Below, one piece after another: positions 7,754 through 15,632 of a stretch of DNA of 38,562 nucleotides. The position numbers were made by a program, and so were the translations under genes. The stretch's first letter is position 1. Every line of letters begins with the position of its first letter. The notes beneath the pieces are model-generated. The model was not told the DNA's origin. It ran no database searches and saw only the letters and a list, made by a program, of their open reading frames with translations. This stretch comes from Streptomyces silvae (GTDB lineage: Bacteria; Actinomycetota; Actinomycetes; Streptomycetales; Streptomycetaceae), in NCBI RefSeq assembly GCF_016745505.1, contig NZ_JAERUC010000202.1:1-38562 (forward strand). Reading direction: 5' to 3'.

Positions 7754-7767
7754 TGATCGCCCGATCA
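7754..7767. promoter_or_regulatory. 14-base palindrome between divergent eccB and eccE
   Basis: TGATCG-CC-CGATCA is a perfect 6-bp inverted repeat with a 2-base centre. It lies in the 183-base region that must carry the divergent eccB and eccE promoters. A TAGGGT at 7749-7754 could be a plus-strand -10 touching the palindrome. TTGGCA occurs twice upstream (7723-7728 and 7730-7735), but neither is at ideal spacing. It is an operator candidate only. Confidence 0.4.
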
Positions 7768-7816
7768 ACGCCCGTGAAAAAAACGGTGAATACGGACACG
7801 AGGGGGCAACGCGGCG

Positions 7817-9157
7817 ATGGCTGCAGCGACGGGCGAGCGCACGAGGCGGTCCACCCAGCGAACGCCCGCCCCTTCCCGGCGGCAACGCAGCAACGGGCCT
7901 GACGGCACGGCCCCCCGCAGCTCGGCGGACACCCCCGCGGCGACCACGCTCCATTCGATCTCCAGGACCGGCCGCGTAGGACCCGCGCTGCGGCAGATGG
8001 TGCTCGTGGAAGCGGCCCTGGCGGTCGCCGTGGTGGGCGCTGCGCTCGGCGGCGCCTGGATGATCCCCGCCGGCGTGATCGCCTGCCTGCTCATCCTTCT
8101 CGCGGTGGTACGCCGCCGGGGCCGCGCCGTCCAGGACTGGCTGTCGACCGTGTCCTCCCTGCGCCGCCGCCGGCGGACCGCTACGGCGCCCCCGGCCGAG
8201 ACGGAGCCGCAGCTGGCTCCGGTCGCGGAGAACGTGCCGGGGTTCGCCCCTTACATCTACGTCGACGGCGCCCGCCGCACGGTCGGCATGCTCGGGGACG
8301 GCACGTTCCTGACCGCGGTCGTCCGGGTCGAGGCGAGCGGGGAGTCGCTCCGTCAGGCCATGGGCGCCCGTGCACTGCCGCTGTCCCTGCTGGGTGACGC
8401 GCTCGCGGTGGACGACATCGTGCTGGAGTCGGCGCAGCTCGTGCAGCAGGTGCGGCCCGCTCCGGCGCCGCATCTGCCGGAGCGGTCGGTGGCCCGGCTC
8501 TCGTACGCCCCGCTCCAGGACAGGACCGGGGCGCCCGCGCTGCGGATGACCTGGGTGGCGGTGAAGCTGGATCCGGAGCTGTGCCGGGAGGCCGTGGAGG
8601 CCCGCGGCGGCGGGATCGGAGGGGCTCAGCGCTGTCTGGTGCGGGTCGCGGACCATGTGGCGAGCCGCATCACGGGCGCGGGTTTCCGGGCCTCGGTGCT
8701 GGACCAGGAGGAGCTCAACTCCGCCGTGGCGACGTCCGCGTGCGCGAACCCCATCCTGTCGGCGCGTGCGGGACGCCCGGATGCCGCGCCTCAGCGGCGG
8801 ACGACGGAGACGACGCGGGTCTGGCGCTGCGACGACCGCTGGCACACCACGTACGCGGTCGACCGCTGGCCCGAGCTGGGCCGGGGAGCGACTCCGCTGC
8901 CGCGGCTCGTGGCGCTGCTGACCTCGGTACCGGCGTACGCGACGACGTTCAGCCTGACGGTGCGCCGCGGGACGCACCAGGGCCATGTCTCCGTACGCGG
9001 CCACGTCCGGATCACCGGCGGCTCGGACACCGAACTGGTCGGCGTACGAAGGACTTTGGAGCAAGCCGCCCGGCACGCGGAGGTCGGTCTCGTACGGCTG
9101 GACCGCGAGCAGCTGCCGGGTGTCCTGGCCACGCTCCCGCTGGGAGGCGCGCAGTGA
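7817..9157 (+). CDS. eccE: type VII secretion core component EccE
   Basis: A 446-residue protein. It has a basic, disordered N-terminus of about 55 residues, then two closely spaced membrane helices (about 60-78 and 81-98) followed by a basic RRRGR stop-transfer, then a large soluble domain. This matches EccE, the peripheral subunit of the ESX membrane complex. The first gene on this side, it diverges from eccB. ATG 7817 follows a GAGGGGG tract. Its stop overlaps the start of the next gene as GTGA, so the two are translated together. EccE is the least conserved ESX core protein, so the call leans on topology, length and context. Confidence 0.85.
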   Translation: MAAATGERTRRSTQRTPAPSRRQRSNGPDGTAPRSSADTPAATTLHSISRTGRVGPALRQMVLVEAALAVAVVGAALGGAWMIPAGVIACLLILLAVVRRRGRAVQDWLSTVSSLRRRRRTATAPPAETEPQLAPVAENVPGFAPYIYVDGARRTVGMLGDGTFLTAVVRVEASGESLRQAMGARALPLSLLGDALAVDDIVLESAQLVQQVRPAPAPHLPERSVARLSYAPLQDRTGAPALRMTWVAVKLDPELCREAVEARGGGIGGAQRCLVRVADHVASRITGAGFRASVLDQEELNSAVATSACANPILSARAGRPDAAPQRRTTETTRVWRCDDRWHTTYAVDRWPELGRGATPLPRLVALLTSVPAYATTFSLTVRRGTHQGHVSVRGHVRITGGSDTELVGVRRTLEQAARHAEVGLVRLDREQLPGVLATLPLGGAQ

Positions 9158-9864
9158 CGAAGAACATCGCTCCGAGGCGGGGGCTGCTGGGTCCGCGCCA
9201 TGCCGGGCACACCCTGGCGGCGGACCATCTGGGCGCGCTGTCGCTGCCGGTGGGGGACGACGGCGTGATCATCGGTGACGACGCCGAGGGCCGCCCGCAG
9301 ATGATCGGGTTCCACCGGCCCGCGCCGTACGACGTCCTGCTGATCGGTGGTCTGTGGACCGCGCAGGTGCTGGCGCTGCGCGCGGCGGGCACGGGTGCGC
9401 GGGTGGCGGTCGAGACGGGCCGTACGCAGGCGTGGACGACGCTGGCCCAGGCGGCCGGCGCCGGTCTCGAGTGCATCTCGCTCCACGATGTGGGCCGGGT
9501 GCCGCCGACCGGGGCCACCGTCGGCAGCCCGGTCGTCGTGGTGCGGGACTGCGGCATGCGGCCGCCCCGCGGCCGGGTGGTGTCCTCGCCGTGGCAGTCG
9601 GTGCTGACGCTGTTGCCCTATCTGAGCCCTGTGGCGCCGCGGTTGATGCGCGCGGCCACGCTGGTGGGCGTGCAGCGGGTGTCGCCGGCCGAGGCGGAGC
9701 AGATCGGCCGCATATTGGGGCTCGCACGCGCCGAGAGCGAGGCCCTGCCCACGCTGGCCGACGGTGTCACCCTCTGGGTGGCGGGCCGTGAGCGCCACTG
9801 GGTGATGACCAGCGCGACGGATGTGGAGACCGGATTGCTGGGCACTGCTCGCAGGATGGACTGA
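9154..9864 (+). CDS. conserved T7SS-locus protein of unknown function, coupled to eccE
   Basis: I do not recognise a family. The product has 236 residues from GTG 9154, which overlaps the eccE stop by four bases. There is no signal peptide and no clear membrane helix. A beta-alpha-beta pattern around residues 58-88 (YDVLLIGGLWTAQ, then GARVAVETGR) looks like part of a Rossmann-type or degenerate nucleotide-binding fold, but it has no Walker motif. Two further hydrophobic beta-strand-like stretches occur at PVVVVRDCG and GVTLWVAG. Translational coupling to EccE suggests a cytoplasmic accessory or partner of the secretion complex. This is inference from position only. Confidence 0.75.
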   Translation: MTKNIAPRRGLLGPRHAGHTLAADHLGALSLPVGDDGVIIGDDAEGRPQMIGFHRPAPYDVLLIGGLWTAQVLALRAAGTGARVAVETGRTQAWTTLAQAAGAGLECISLHDVGRVPPTGATVGSPVVVVRDCGMRPPRGRVVSSPWQSVLTLLPYLSPVAPRLMRAATLVGVQRVSPAEAEQIGRILGLARAESEALPTLADGVTLWVAGRERHWVMTSATDVETGLLGTARRMD

Positions 9865-9947
9865 ACCTCTCCCGTTCGGCCCCCGGACCGGCCGCTTTTC
9901 AGGATCATGGCGGGGGAACGACACGGTTCGACGGAAGGGACGGGCGC

Positions 9948-10181
9948 ATGGGCACCCAGCAGGAAAAGGACGAGCTCTACGCTCTCGACATCTCGGATGT
10001 GGAGTGGCTGAGCGCACCCGGTACCGAGAACGTCGAGGAGCGGGTCGAGATCGCCCATCTCCCGGGAGGTGCGGTCGCCATGCGCTCGTCGCTGGATCCG
10101 GAGACCGTACTGCGCTACACGGAGGCCGAGTGGCGCGCGTTCGTGCTGGGCGCGCGCGACGGGGAGTTCGACCTCAAGTAG
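9948..10181 (+). CDS. DUF397 domain protein
   Basis: A 77-residue acidic protein. Its C-terminal half (ERVEIAHLPGGAVAMRSSLD, then RYTEAEWRAFVLGARDGEFD) is the DUF397 signature found in hundreds of small Streptomyces proteins. DUF397 genes usually sit next to an XRE-DUF5753 regulator, with which they are thought to form a regulatory pair, but there is no such neighbour here. ATG 9948 follows a GGAAGGGA tract. A hairpin terminator begins 17 bases after the stop, so it could be read with eccE and the following gene or alone. Confidence 0.85.
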   Translation: MGTQQEKDELYALDISDVEWLSAPGTENVEERVEIAHLPGGAVAMRSSLDPETVLRYTEAEWRAFVLGARDGEFDLK

Positions 10182-10197
10182 GGCGGATGCGGGGTGC

Positions 10198-10226
10198 GGG
10201 GGCGGCTGTCGGTGACTGCCGCCCTC
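10198..10226 (+). terminator. terminator after the DUF397 gene
   Basis: The hairpin GGGCGGC-T-GTC-GGT-GAC-T-GCCGCCC (10200-10224) has one T:T mismatch and can be extended by a G:T and a G:C pair. It starts 17 bases after the DUF397 stop, closing the eccE transcription unit. Confidence 0.65.
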
Positions 10227-10539
10227 TCGCTGTGTCCGGGACGGGCGCCGTTCGCTCTGTCCAACCCCGTCCCGATGCGCGACAAATGGCCCGTTCCTTC
10301 ACCTTCTGACGCACTCGTCGCACGGAAGAGCCGTGCGTGACCTACGGGACAGTTGCCGCGGGCGATACGGCCTGCCGTAGTGCGCCCCATGGCGATTAGG
10401 GTGGGTGGGGGCGCGGCAGAGGAACCTGCGGGCAGGCACTGCGCGTCGCAAGGGGGAGAGCCGGGCGGACCGGCCAGAACGGGAACGGTCGCCCCCACCC
10501 ACCACGGCACAAGGGTGCTCGACCACACCAGGAGGCAAA
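10227..10539 (+). other. non-coding leader region of the MinD-like ATPase gene
   Basis: I see no gene in this stretch, which should hold the promoter of the gene starting at 10540. A perfect 7-bp hairpin, CGCACGG-AAGAG-CCGTGCG, occupies 10319-10337. TTGCCG with TAGTGC 19 bases further on (about 10350-10382) is a weak promoter candidate. An AGGAGG ribosome binding site lies at 10530-10535, only four bases before the GTG. Confidence 0.4.
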
Positions 10540-13500
10540 GTGAACGGCGATCGGGACGAGATCAGCGGGGGATGGAACACGCCCGTCGACGAGTCGTCCG
10601 ACGCGGATCCCGCCGAGATGACGGGTGAGTTCACCATCGACTACACCCCTCCCGCCTGGTACACGCAGAACGCGCCGGGCGACTCCTCGGGCGGTGCGGG
10701 CTCGCACCTGGCACCGCCTCCGCCGCCGCAGGGCGCGCCGCTGGCCGTACCCGGGCTGCCGTCGTCCGGCGGTTTCGAGCCCGGCTGGCCGCCGGTTCCG
10801 GCAGCGCCGTCCGAGGCGGCTTCGGCCGCCTCTTCGGAGCCGCCCTCGCCTTCGTACGAGCCCACTCCCCCTGCACCGGCGCCGGCTCCGCCCACGTCGA
10901 GCTCCGAGGAGTCCGACGCGGCGGGCGGTGCGTCCGGTCCGTTCGGCGGTGGCGATGTGGAGAGCGGCGCCACCATGCGCTTCTCGCCCGCCGCGCTGAA
11001 GCAGGAGATCGCCGAGCGCGAGGCGGCCAAGGCCCAGGCCGAAGCCCAGTCGGAGCCGGTGTCGGAGCCGGTGTCGGAGCCGGAGCCGGAGCCGCAGTCG
11101 GCCCCCCTGGCATCCGCTCCGGCGGAGGACGAGGCCGGGGCCGAGCCCGAGGCCACGGACCCGGCCCGTCCGGCGGACGAGCGGGACTCCGACGGGGCCG
11201 AGGAAGCCGAAGCGGGCGACGCCGAGCCCGCCTCCCCGGAGGCGGATGACGCGCAGGCGCCGGCTCAGGAGATCGACGACTGGCCGAAGACGGACGCCGA
11301 GCGGGCGGCCGAGCAGGCGAGCTCCCGGACCGGCGCCGACCCCCGGGACGCTCCCCCGGCCGGTACCCCGCCGCAGGGCGCGCCGTCCGGCGGCCCGTCA
11401 CCCGAGGACGCGCCTCCCACGGCGCCGCCCACCGCGGCGCCGACCGCCGGCGCACCGTCCGGTGACGCACCTCAGGGCGCCGTGCCGTCGAACGCTCCGG
11501 CCCCCTGGACTCCCGCGCCGCCCCCGCAGGGCGCCCTCCCGCCCCTGCCGCCAGCCTTCCAGCCCGCCGCACCGCAGCCGAGCGCCCCGCAGTCCGCGCC
11601 GCAGTGGCCCGCGCAGCAGCCCGCGCCCGCTCCGGCCGCCGACGCCTCGGGCGGCTACGGCTTCCCCCAGCCCCCGGCGCCGTCGGTGCCCGCGCAGCCG
11701 TCCCCGCCCGCGCCCCCGCAGCCGGTACAGCCCAACGCGCCTGCTCCGCAGGGTGGTTACGGATTCCCGCAGACGCCCGAGCAGGGTGGTTACGGATTCC
11801 CGCAGACCCCCCAGCAGGGCGGTTACGGGTTCCCCCAGACGCCCCAGCAGCAGTTCCCCGCGCAGGGTGCGCCCCAGCTGCCTCCGGCCGCACAGCCCCA
11901 GGGTGGTTACGGCTTCCCGCAGGCCGGTCAGCAGCCGCAGTTCCCCGCGCAGGGCGCCCCGCTCCCTCCGCAGGCACCCCAGCAGGCGCCCCAGGGCACA
12001 CCGAACCTGCCCGCTCCGCAGCAGCAGCAGCAGCCCGAGGCCTACCAGCCCCAGCCGCCCGCGCCCCAGGCTCCGCCCGTGGGCCCCCGCACCGGGTCCG
12101 CGTGGCCGACGCCGGTCACGCATGACCAGCGCGAGCGCTCCGTACCGGGTGCGCCGCTCGGTTACACGGCCGCCGTGGAGCTGTCGTCGGACCGGCTGGT
12201 CCGGGGCAAGCAGAAGGCCAAGAGCAGCCGTACGCCGTCCGCCGCCTCCCGCTTCAAGCTGGGCGGGAAGAAGGAGGAGGTCGAGCGGCAGCGCAAGCTG
12301 GACCTGATCCGTACGCCGGTGCTGTCGTGCTACCGGATCGCGGTCATCAGCCTCAAGGGCGGTGTCGGCAAGACGACGACGACCACCGCGCTCGGCTCGA
12401 CCCTGGCCACCGAGCGGCAGGACAAGATCCTCGCCATCGACGCCAACCCGGACGCGGGCACGCTCGGCCGGCGGGTGCGCCGCGAGACCGGGGCCACCAT
12501 CCGCGACCTGGTCCAGGCGATCCCGTACCTCAACTCGTACATGGACATCCGCCGCTTCACCTCGCAGGCCCCCTCCGGCCTGGAGATCCTCGCCAACGAC
12601 GTGGACCCGGCGGTCTCCACGACCTTCAACGACGAGGACTACCGGCGGGCGATCGACGTCCTGGGCAAGCAGTACCCGATCATCCTCACCGACTCGGGCA
12701 CCGGCCTGCTCTACAGCGCGATGCGCGGGGTGCTGGACCTCGCCGACCAGCTGATCATCATCTCGACACCGTCCGTCGACGGCGCCTCCAGCGCCTCCAC
12801 GACGCTGGACTGGCTGTCGGCGCACGGGTACGCGGAACTGGTGCAGCGCTCCCTGACCGTCATCTCCGGTGTCCGTGAGACCGGCAAGATGATCAAGGTC
12901 GACGACATCGTGCAGCACTTCGAGACCCGCTGCCGGGGCGTCGTGGTCGTACCGTTCGACGAGCACCTGTCGGCGGGCGCCGAGGTGGACCTCGACATGA
13001 TGCGGCCGAAGACCCGCGAGGCGTACTTCAACCTCTCGGCGCTCGTCGCGGAGGACTTCCAGCGCGCCCAGCAGCAGCAGGGGCTGTGGACGGCGGACGG
13101 CAGCAACCCGCCGCCGCAGTTCGCCCCGCCCATGCCCGGTCAGCAGACGCCGGGTCAGCAGGTCCCCGGACAGCAGCCGTACGCGCCCCAGCCCGGCCAG
13201 CCCTACCCGGGGCAGCAGCCGTACCCCGGACAGCCGTACCCCGGGCAGCCGCAGCAGCAGCCGTACCCGCCCCAGCAGCCGTACGGCGGGCAGCAGCCCT
13301 ACGGGGGCCCACAGCAGGCCGCCGCGCCTCAGCAGGCCTACCCGCCGTACCCCGGCCAGGCCGCGCAGAACAACGCCTGGCAGCAGCAGCCGCCCGCCCA
13401 GGCTCAGCCCGGCGGCGCCCCGGCCGGGCCGCCTCCGCCGCCCGCGCACCACGATGGCCAGGCACATCAGCAGGGACAGTCCGAACTGCAAGGTCCCGTT

Positions 13501-13557
13501 CCGCCCGCGGGCCGGCAGCAGCACCCTCCGCAGCCGCCGTCGGCGCCTCAGCAGTAA
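10540..13557 (+). CDS. Pro/Ala/Gln-rich protein with MinD/ParA-type ATPase domain (EspI-like layout)
   Basis: A 1005-residue protein. Residues about 25-560 are a low-complexity region rich in Pro, Ala, Glu and Gln, including three exact-length repeats of QGGYGFPQTP(E/Q). A basic segment (about 550-595) precedes the ATPase domain. The deviant Walker A motif KGGVGKTT is at 606-613, and the rest of the domain (ILAIDANPDAGTLGRR, then ILTDSGTGLLYSAM and DQLIIISTPSVDGA) is typical of MinD/ParA SIMIBI ATPases. The tail from about 850 is again Pro/Gln-rich with PYPGQQ repeats. The same order is found in mycobacterial EspI and in MinD-like proteins of other actinobacterial ESX loci, so it probably regulates or positions the secretion machine. 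GTG 10540 is chosen because AGGAGG lies just upstream and residues NGDRDE lead into a conserved-looking opening. A terminator follows the stop. Confidence 0.88.
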   Translation: MNGDRDEISGGWNTPVDESSDADPAEMTGEFTIDYTPPAWYTQNAPGDSSGGAGSHLAPPPPPQGAPLAVPGLPSSGGFEPGWPPVPAAPSEAASAASSEPPSPSYEPTPPAPAPAPPTSSSEESDAAGGASGPFGGGDVESGATMRFSPAALKQEIAEREAAKAQAEAQSEPVSEPVSEPEPEPQSAPLASAPAEDEAGAEPEATDPARPADERDSDGAEEAEAGDAEPASPEADDAQAPAQEIDDWPKTDAERAAEQASSRTGADPRDAPPAGTPPQGAPSGGPSPEDAPPTAPPTAAPTAGAPSGDAPQGAVPSNAPAPWTPAPPPQGALPPLPPAFQPAAPQPSAPQSAPQWPAQQPAPAPAADASGGYGFPQPPAPSVPAQPSPPAPPQPVQPNAPAPQGGYGFPQTPEQGGYGFPQTPQQGGYGFPQTPQQQFPAQGAPQLPPAAQPQGGYGFPQAGQQPQFPAQGAPLPPQAPQQAPQGTPNLPAPQQQQQPEAYQPQPPAPQAPPVGPRTGSAWPTPVTHDQRERSVPGAPLGYTAAVELSSDRLVRGKQKAKSSRTPSAASRFKLGGKKEEVERQRKLDLIRTPVLSCYRIAVISLKGGVGKTTTTTALGSTLATERQDKILAIDANPDAGTLGRRVRRETGATIRDLVQAIPYLNSYMDIRRFTSQAPSGLEILANDVDPAVSTTFNDEDYRRAIDVLGKQYPIILTDSGTGLLYSAMRGVLDLADQLIIISTPSVDGASSASTTLDWLSAHGYAELVQRSLTVISGVRETGKMIKVDDIVQHFETRCRGVVVVPFDEHLSAGAEVDLDMMRPKTREAYFNLSALVAEDFQRAQQQQGLWTADGSNPPPQFAPPMPGQQTPGQQVPGQQPYAPQPGQPYPGQQPYPGQPYPGQPQQQPYPPQQPYGGQQPYGGPQQAAAPQQAYPPYPGQAAQNNAWQQQPPAQAQPGGAPAGPPPPPAHHDGQAHQQGQSELQGPVPPAGRQQHPPQPPSAPQQ
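11749..11847 (+). repeat. three tandem 33-bp in-frame repeats
   Basis: Units at 11749-11781, 11782-11814 and 11815-11847 each encode QGGYGFPQTP followed by E or Q. Degenerate copies (GGYGFPQ) occur before and after, near 11653 and 11902. The third unit differs mainly at third codon positions, so the peptide is conserved better than the DNA. Confidence 0.9.
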
Positions 13558-13577
13558 GGCAGTAGAGGTCTAAACCA

Positions 13578-13615
13578 ATGAGGGCTCGCGCCGTTCACCC
13601 GGTGCGGGCCCTCAT
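13578..13615 (+). terminator. terminator after the MinD-like ATPase gene
   Basis: Two 16-base arms (13578-13593 and 13600-13615) pair with only two G:T-type imperfections around a 6-base loop, TTCACC. The hairpin begins 21 bases past the stop codon and separates the T7SS region from the importer operon. Confidence 0.8.
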
Positions 13616-13651
13616 CGCATTCCCGCAGACCACACGCGGTTTGGCGGACCG

Positions 13652-13679
13652 TTGACGCGACTCGACCGCCGCTGATAAA
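13652..13679 (+). promoter_or_regulatory. candidate promoter of the ABC importer operon
   Basis: TTGACG (13652-13657) and GATAAA (13674-13679) are 16 bases apart, in AT-richer sequence about 75 bases upstream of the binding-protein gene. The -35 is strong and the -10 is imperfect. Confidence 0.4.
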
Positions 13680-13754
13680 CCTTCGCTTCACCAGCTGGCG
13701 AACCAGAGATCTGCCCGCCTTCACCATGCGAGACATGACGCGAGGTCCACGTCC

Positions 13755-15629
13755 ATGGTCACAAGATTCCCTCCACGCTCCCCCCGCCCACGCGGCCGTC
13801 TGCGTATCCTTCTTGCCGCCGGAGCCGCCGCCTTGGCGCTGACGGCCGGATCGGTCGTCCCCGGCAGCCCGCTCGGCTCCGCGCCGCAGGAGGCGCAGGC
13901 CGCCGACGGCAAGTCGACGCTCACGGTCGCGGTCGCGCAGAGCGTCGACTCCCTGAGCCCGTTCCTCGCGCAGCGGCTGCTCTCCACGAGCATCAGCCGG
14001 CTGATGTACGACTTCCTGACCAACTACGACGCCAAGGACAGCCACGCGATCCCCGGTCTGGCCACCAAGTGGGAGCCCTCGGCCGACAAGCTGACGTGGA
14101 CGTACACCATCCGGGACGACTCGAAGTGGTCGGACGGCGAGAAGGCCACCGCCGAGGACGCGGCGTGGACCTTCAACAAGATGATGACCGACGAGGGAGC
14201 CGCCACCTCCAACGGCAGCTTCGTCTCGAACTTCAAGAAGGTGACCGCGCCCAGCCCCGACAAGCTGGTCGTGGAGCTGAAGCAGCCTCAGGCCACGATG
14301 ACGGCGCTGGATGTGCCCATCGTCCCCAAGCACGTCTGGGAGAAGGTCGGCGACTTCTCGAAGTTCAACAACGACACGAAGTTCCCGATCGTCGGGAACG
14401 GGCCGTTCATCCTGACGGACTACAAGGTCGACAGCTATGTGAAGCTGAAGGCCAACAAGGACTTCTGGCGGGGCGCCCCCAAGTTCGACGAGATCGTCTT
14501 CCGGTACTACAAGGACCAGGACGCAGCGGTCGCCGCCCTCCGAAAGGGTGAAGTCTCCTTCGTCGCCGGAAGCCCGAGCCTGACGCCCGCGCAGGCCGCG
14601 TCGCTGAAGACCACCGAGAACATCAAGGTGAACGACGCCCCCGGCCGGCGCTTCTACGCGCTGGCCGTCAACCCGGGCGCGCAGACCAAGGACGGCAAGA
14701 AGTTCGGCGACGCCAACCCGGCGCTGAAGGACCCGAAGGTCCGTCAGGCGCTCTTCCTGTCCGTGGACCGCACGACCATCATCGACAAGGTCTTCCAGGG
14801 CTACGCCGTGGAGGGCGAGGGCTACATCCCGCCCCGCTACGACTCGTACTTCTGGAAGCCGTCGGGCGAGCAGAAACTCGCCCACGACCCGGCGAAGGCG
14901 GCCGCCCTCCTCGACGAGGCCGGCTACAAGAAGAACGGCGCGGGCAAGCGGACCGGCAAGGACGGCAAGCCGCTCGACTTCCGCATCCTGTGTCACGCCA
15001 CCGACCCCAACGACAAGGCGATCGGCAAGTACCTCCAGGAGTGGTGGGGCGAGCTCGGCGTCGGCCTGAAGGTCGACTGCATGGACAACGTCTCCGACCC
15101 CTGGTTCGCCGGTGAGTACGACCTTGCCTTCGACGGCTGGTCCGTCAACCCCGACCCCGACTTCGTGATGTCGATCCACACCTGCGCCGCCCTGCCGGCC
15201 AAGGCGAAGCAGACGGCGGCGACGGACAACTTCATCTGCGACAAGCAGTACGACGAGCTGTACGCGAAGCAGCTGGCCGAATACGACCCCGCCAAACGGG
15301 CCGACCTCGTGAAGCAGATGGAGTCGCGGCTGTACGACACGGGATACATGAATGTCATGGCGTACCCGAATGCCGTCGAGGCCTACCGCACCGACCAGAT
15401 CAAGTCGATCACGACGATGCCCTCCGCCGCGGGCAACATCTACGGTCAGGACGGTTACTGGAGCTGGTGGTCGGCGGTCCCGGCCGCCGGAGCGTCGGAC
15501 GGTTCGTCCGGCGACAGCGGCAGCTCCACCGGAGTCCTCATCGGCGTCGGTATCGCTGTAGTCGTCCTCGCCGGTGGCGGGCTGCTGTTCGCCATGCGTC
15601 GTCGTTCCACCGCGGAAGACCGTGAATAG
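13755..15629 (+). CDS. ABC transporter substrate-binding protein, peptide/nickel family 5, membrane-anchored
   Basis: A 624-residue extracytoplasmic solute-binding protein of family 5 (DppA/OppA type). The N-terminus is a signal peptide with a likely cut after AQA at residue 49. There is no lipobox cysteine. The binding domain has family phrases such as SDGEKATAEDAAWTFNKMM and PIVGNGPFILTDY. The C-terminus carries a membrane helix (about residues 591-613, starting GVLIGVGIAVVVLAGG) followed by MRRRS, after a Ser/Gly-rich linker. Anchoring by a C-terminal helix instead of a lipid is unusual for this family. The first permease gene starts three bases after the stop. The ligand cannot be told from sequence; oligopeptide is the likeliest. 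Confidence 0.9.
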   Translation: MVTRFPPRSPRPRGRLRILLAAGAAALALTAGSVVPGSPLGSAPQEAQAADGKSTLTVAVAQSVDSLSPFLAQRLLSTSISRLMYDFLTNYDAKDSHAIPGLATKWEPSADKLTWTYTIRDDSKWSDGEKATAEDAAWTFNKMMTDEGAATSNGSFVSNFKKVTAPSPDKLVVELKQPQATMTALDVPIVPKHVWEKVGDFSKFNNDTKFPIVGNGPFILTDYKVDSYVKLKANKDFWRGAPKFDEIVFRYYKDQDAAVAALRKGEVSFVAGSPSLTPAQAASLKTTENIKVNDAPGRRFYALAVNPGAQTKDGKKFGDANPALKDPKVRQALFLSVDRTTIIDKVFQGYAVEGEGYIPPRYDSYFWKPSGEQKLAHDPAKAAALLDEAGYKKNGAGKRTGKDGKPLDFRILCHATDPNDKAIGKYLQEWWGELGVGLKVDCMDNVSDPWFAGEYDLAFDGWSVNPDPDFVMSIHTCAALPAKAKQTAATDNFICDKQYDELYAKQLAEYDPAKRADLVKQMESRLYDTGYMNVMAYPNAVEAYRTDQIKSITTMPSAAGNIYGQDGYWSWWSAVPAAGASDGSSGDSGSSTGVLIGVGIAVVVLAGGGLLFAMRRRSTAEDRE

Positions 15630-15632
15630 TCC

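Noticed and set aside
7634..9076. Long upstream extension of the eccB frame
   Set aside because: The frame stays open over eccE on the opposite strand, but the conserved EccB N-terminus begins at the ATG at 7633 and the extension has no family resemblance.
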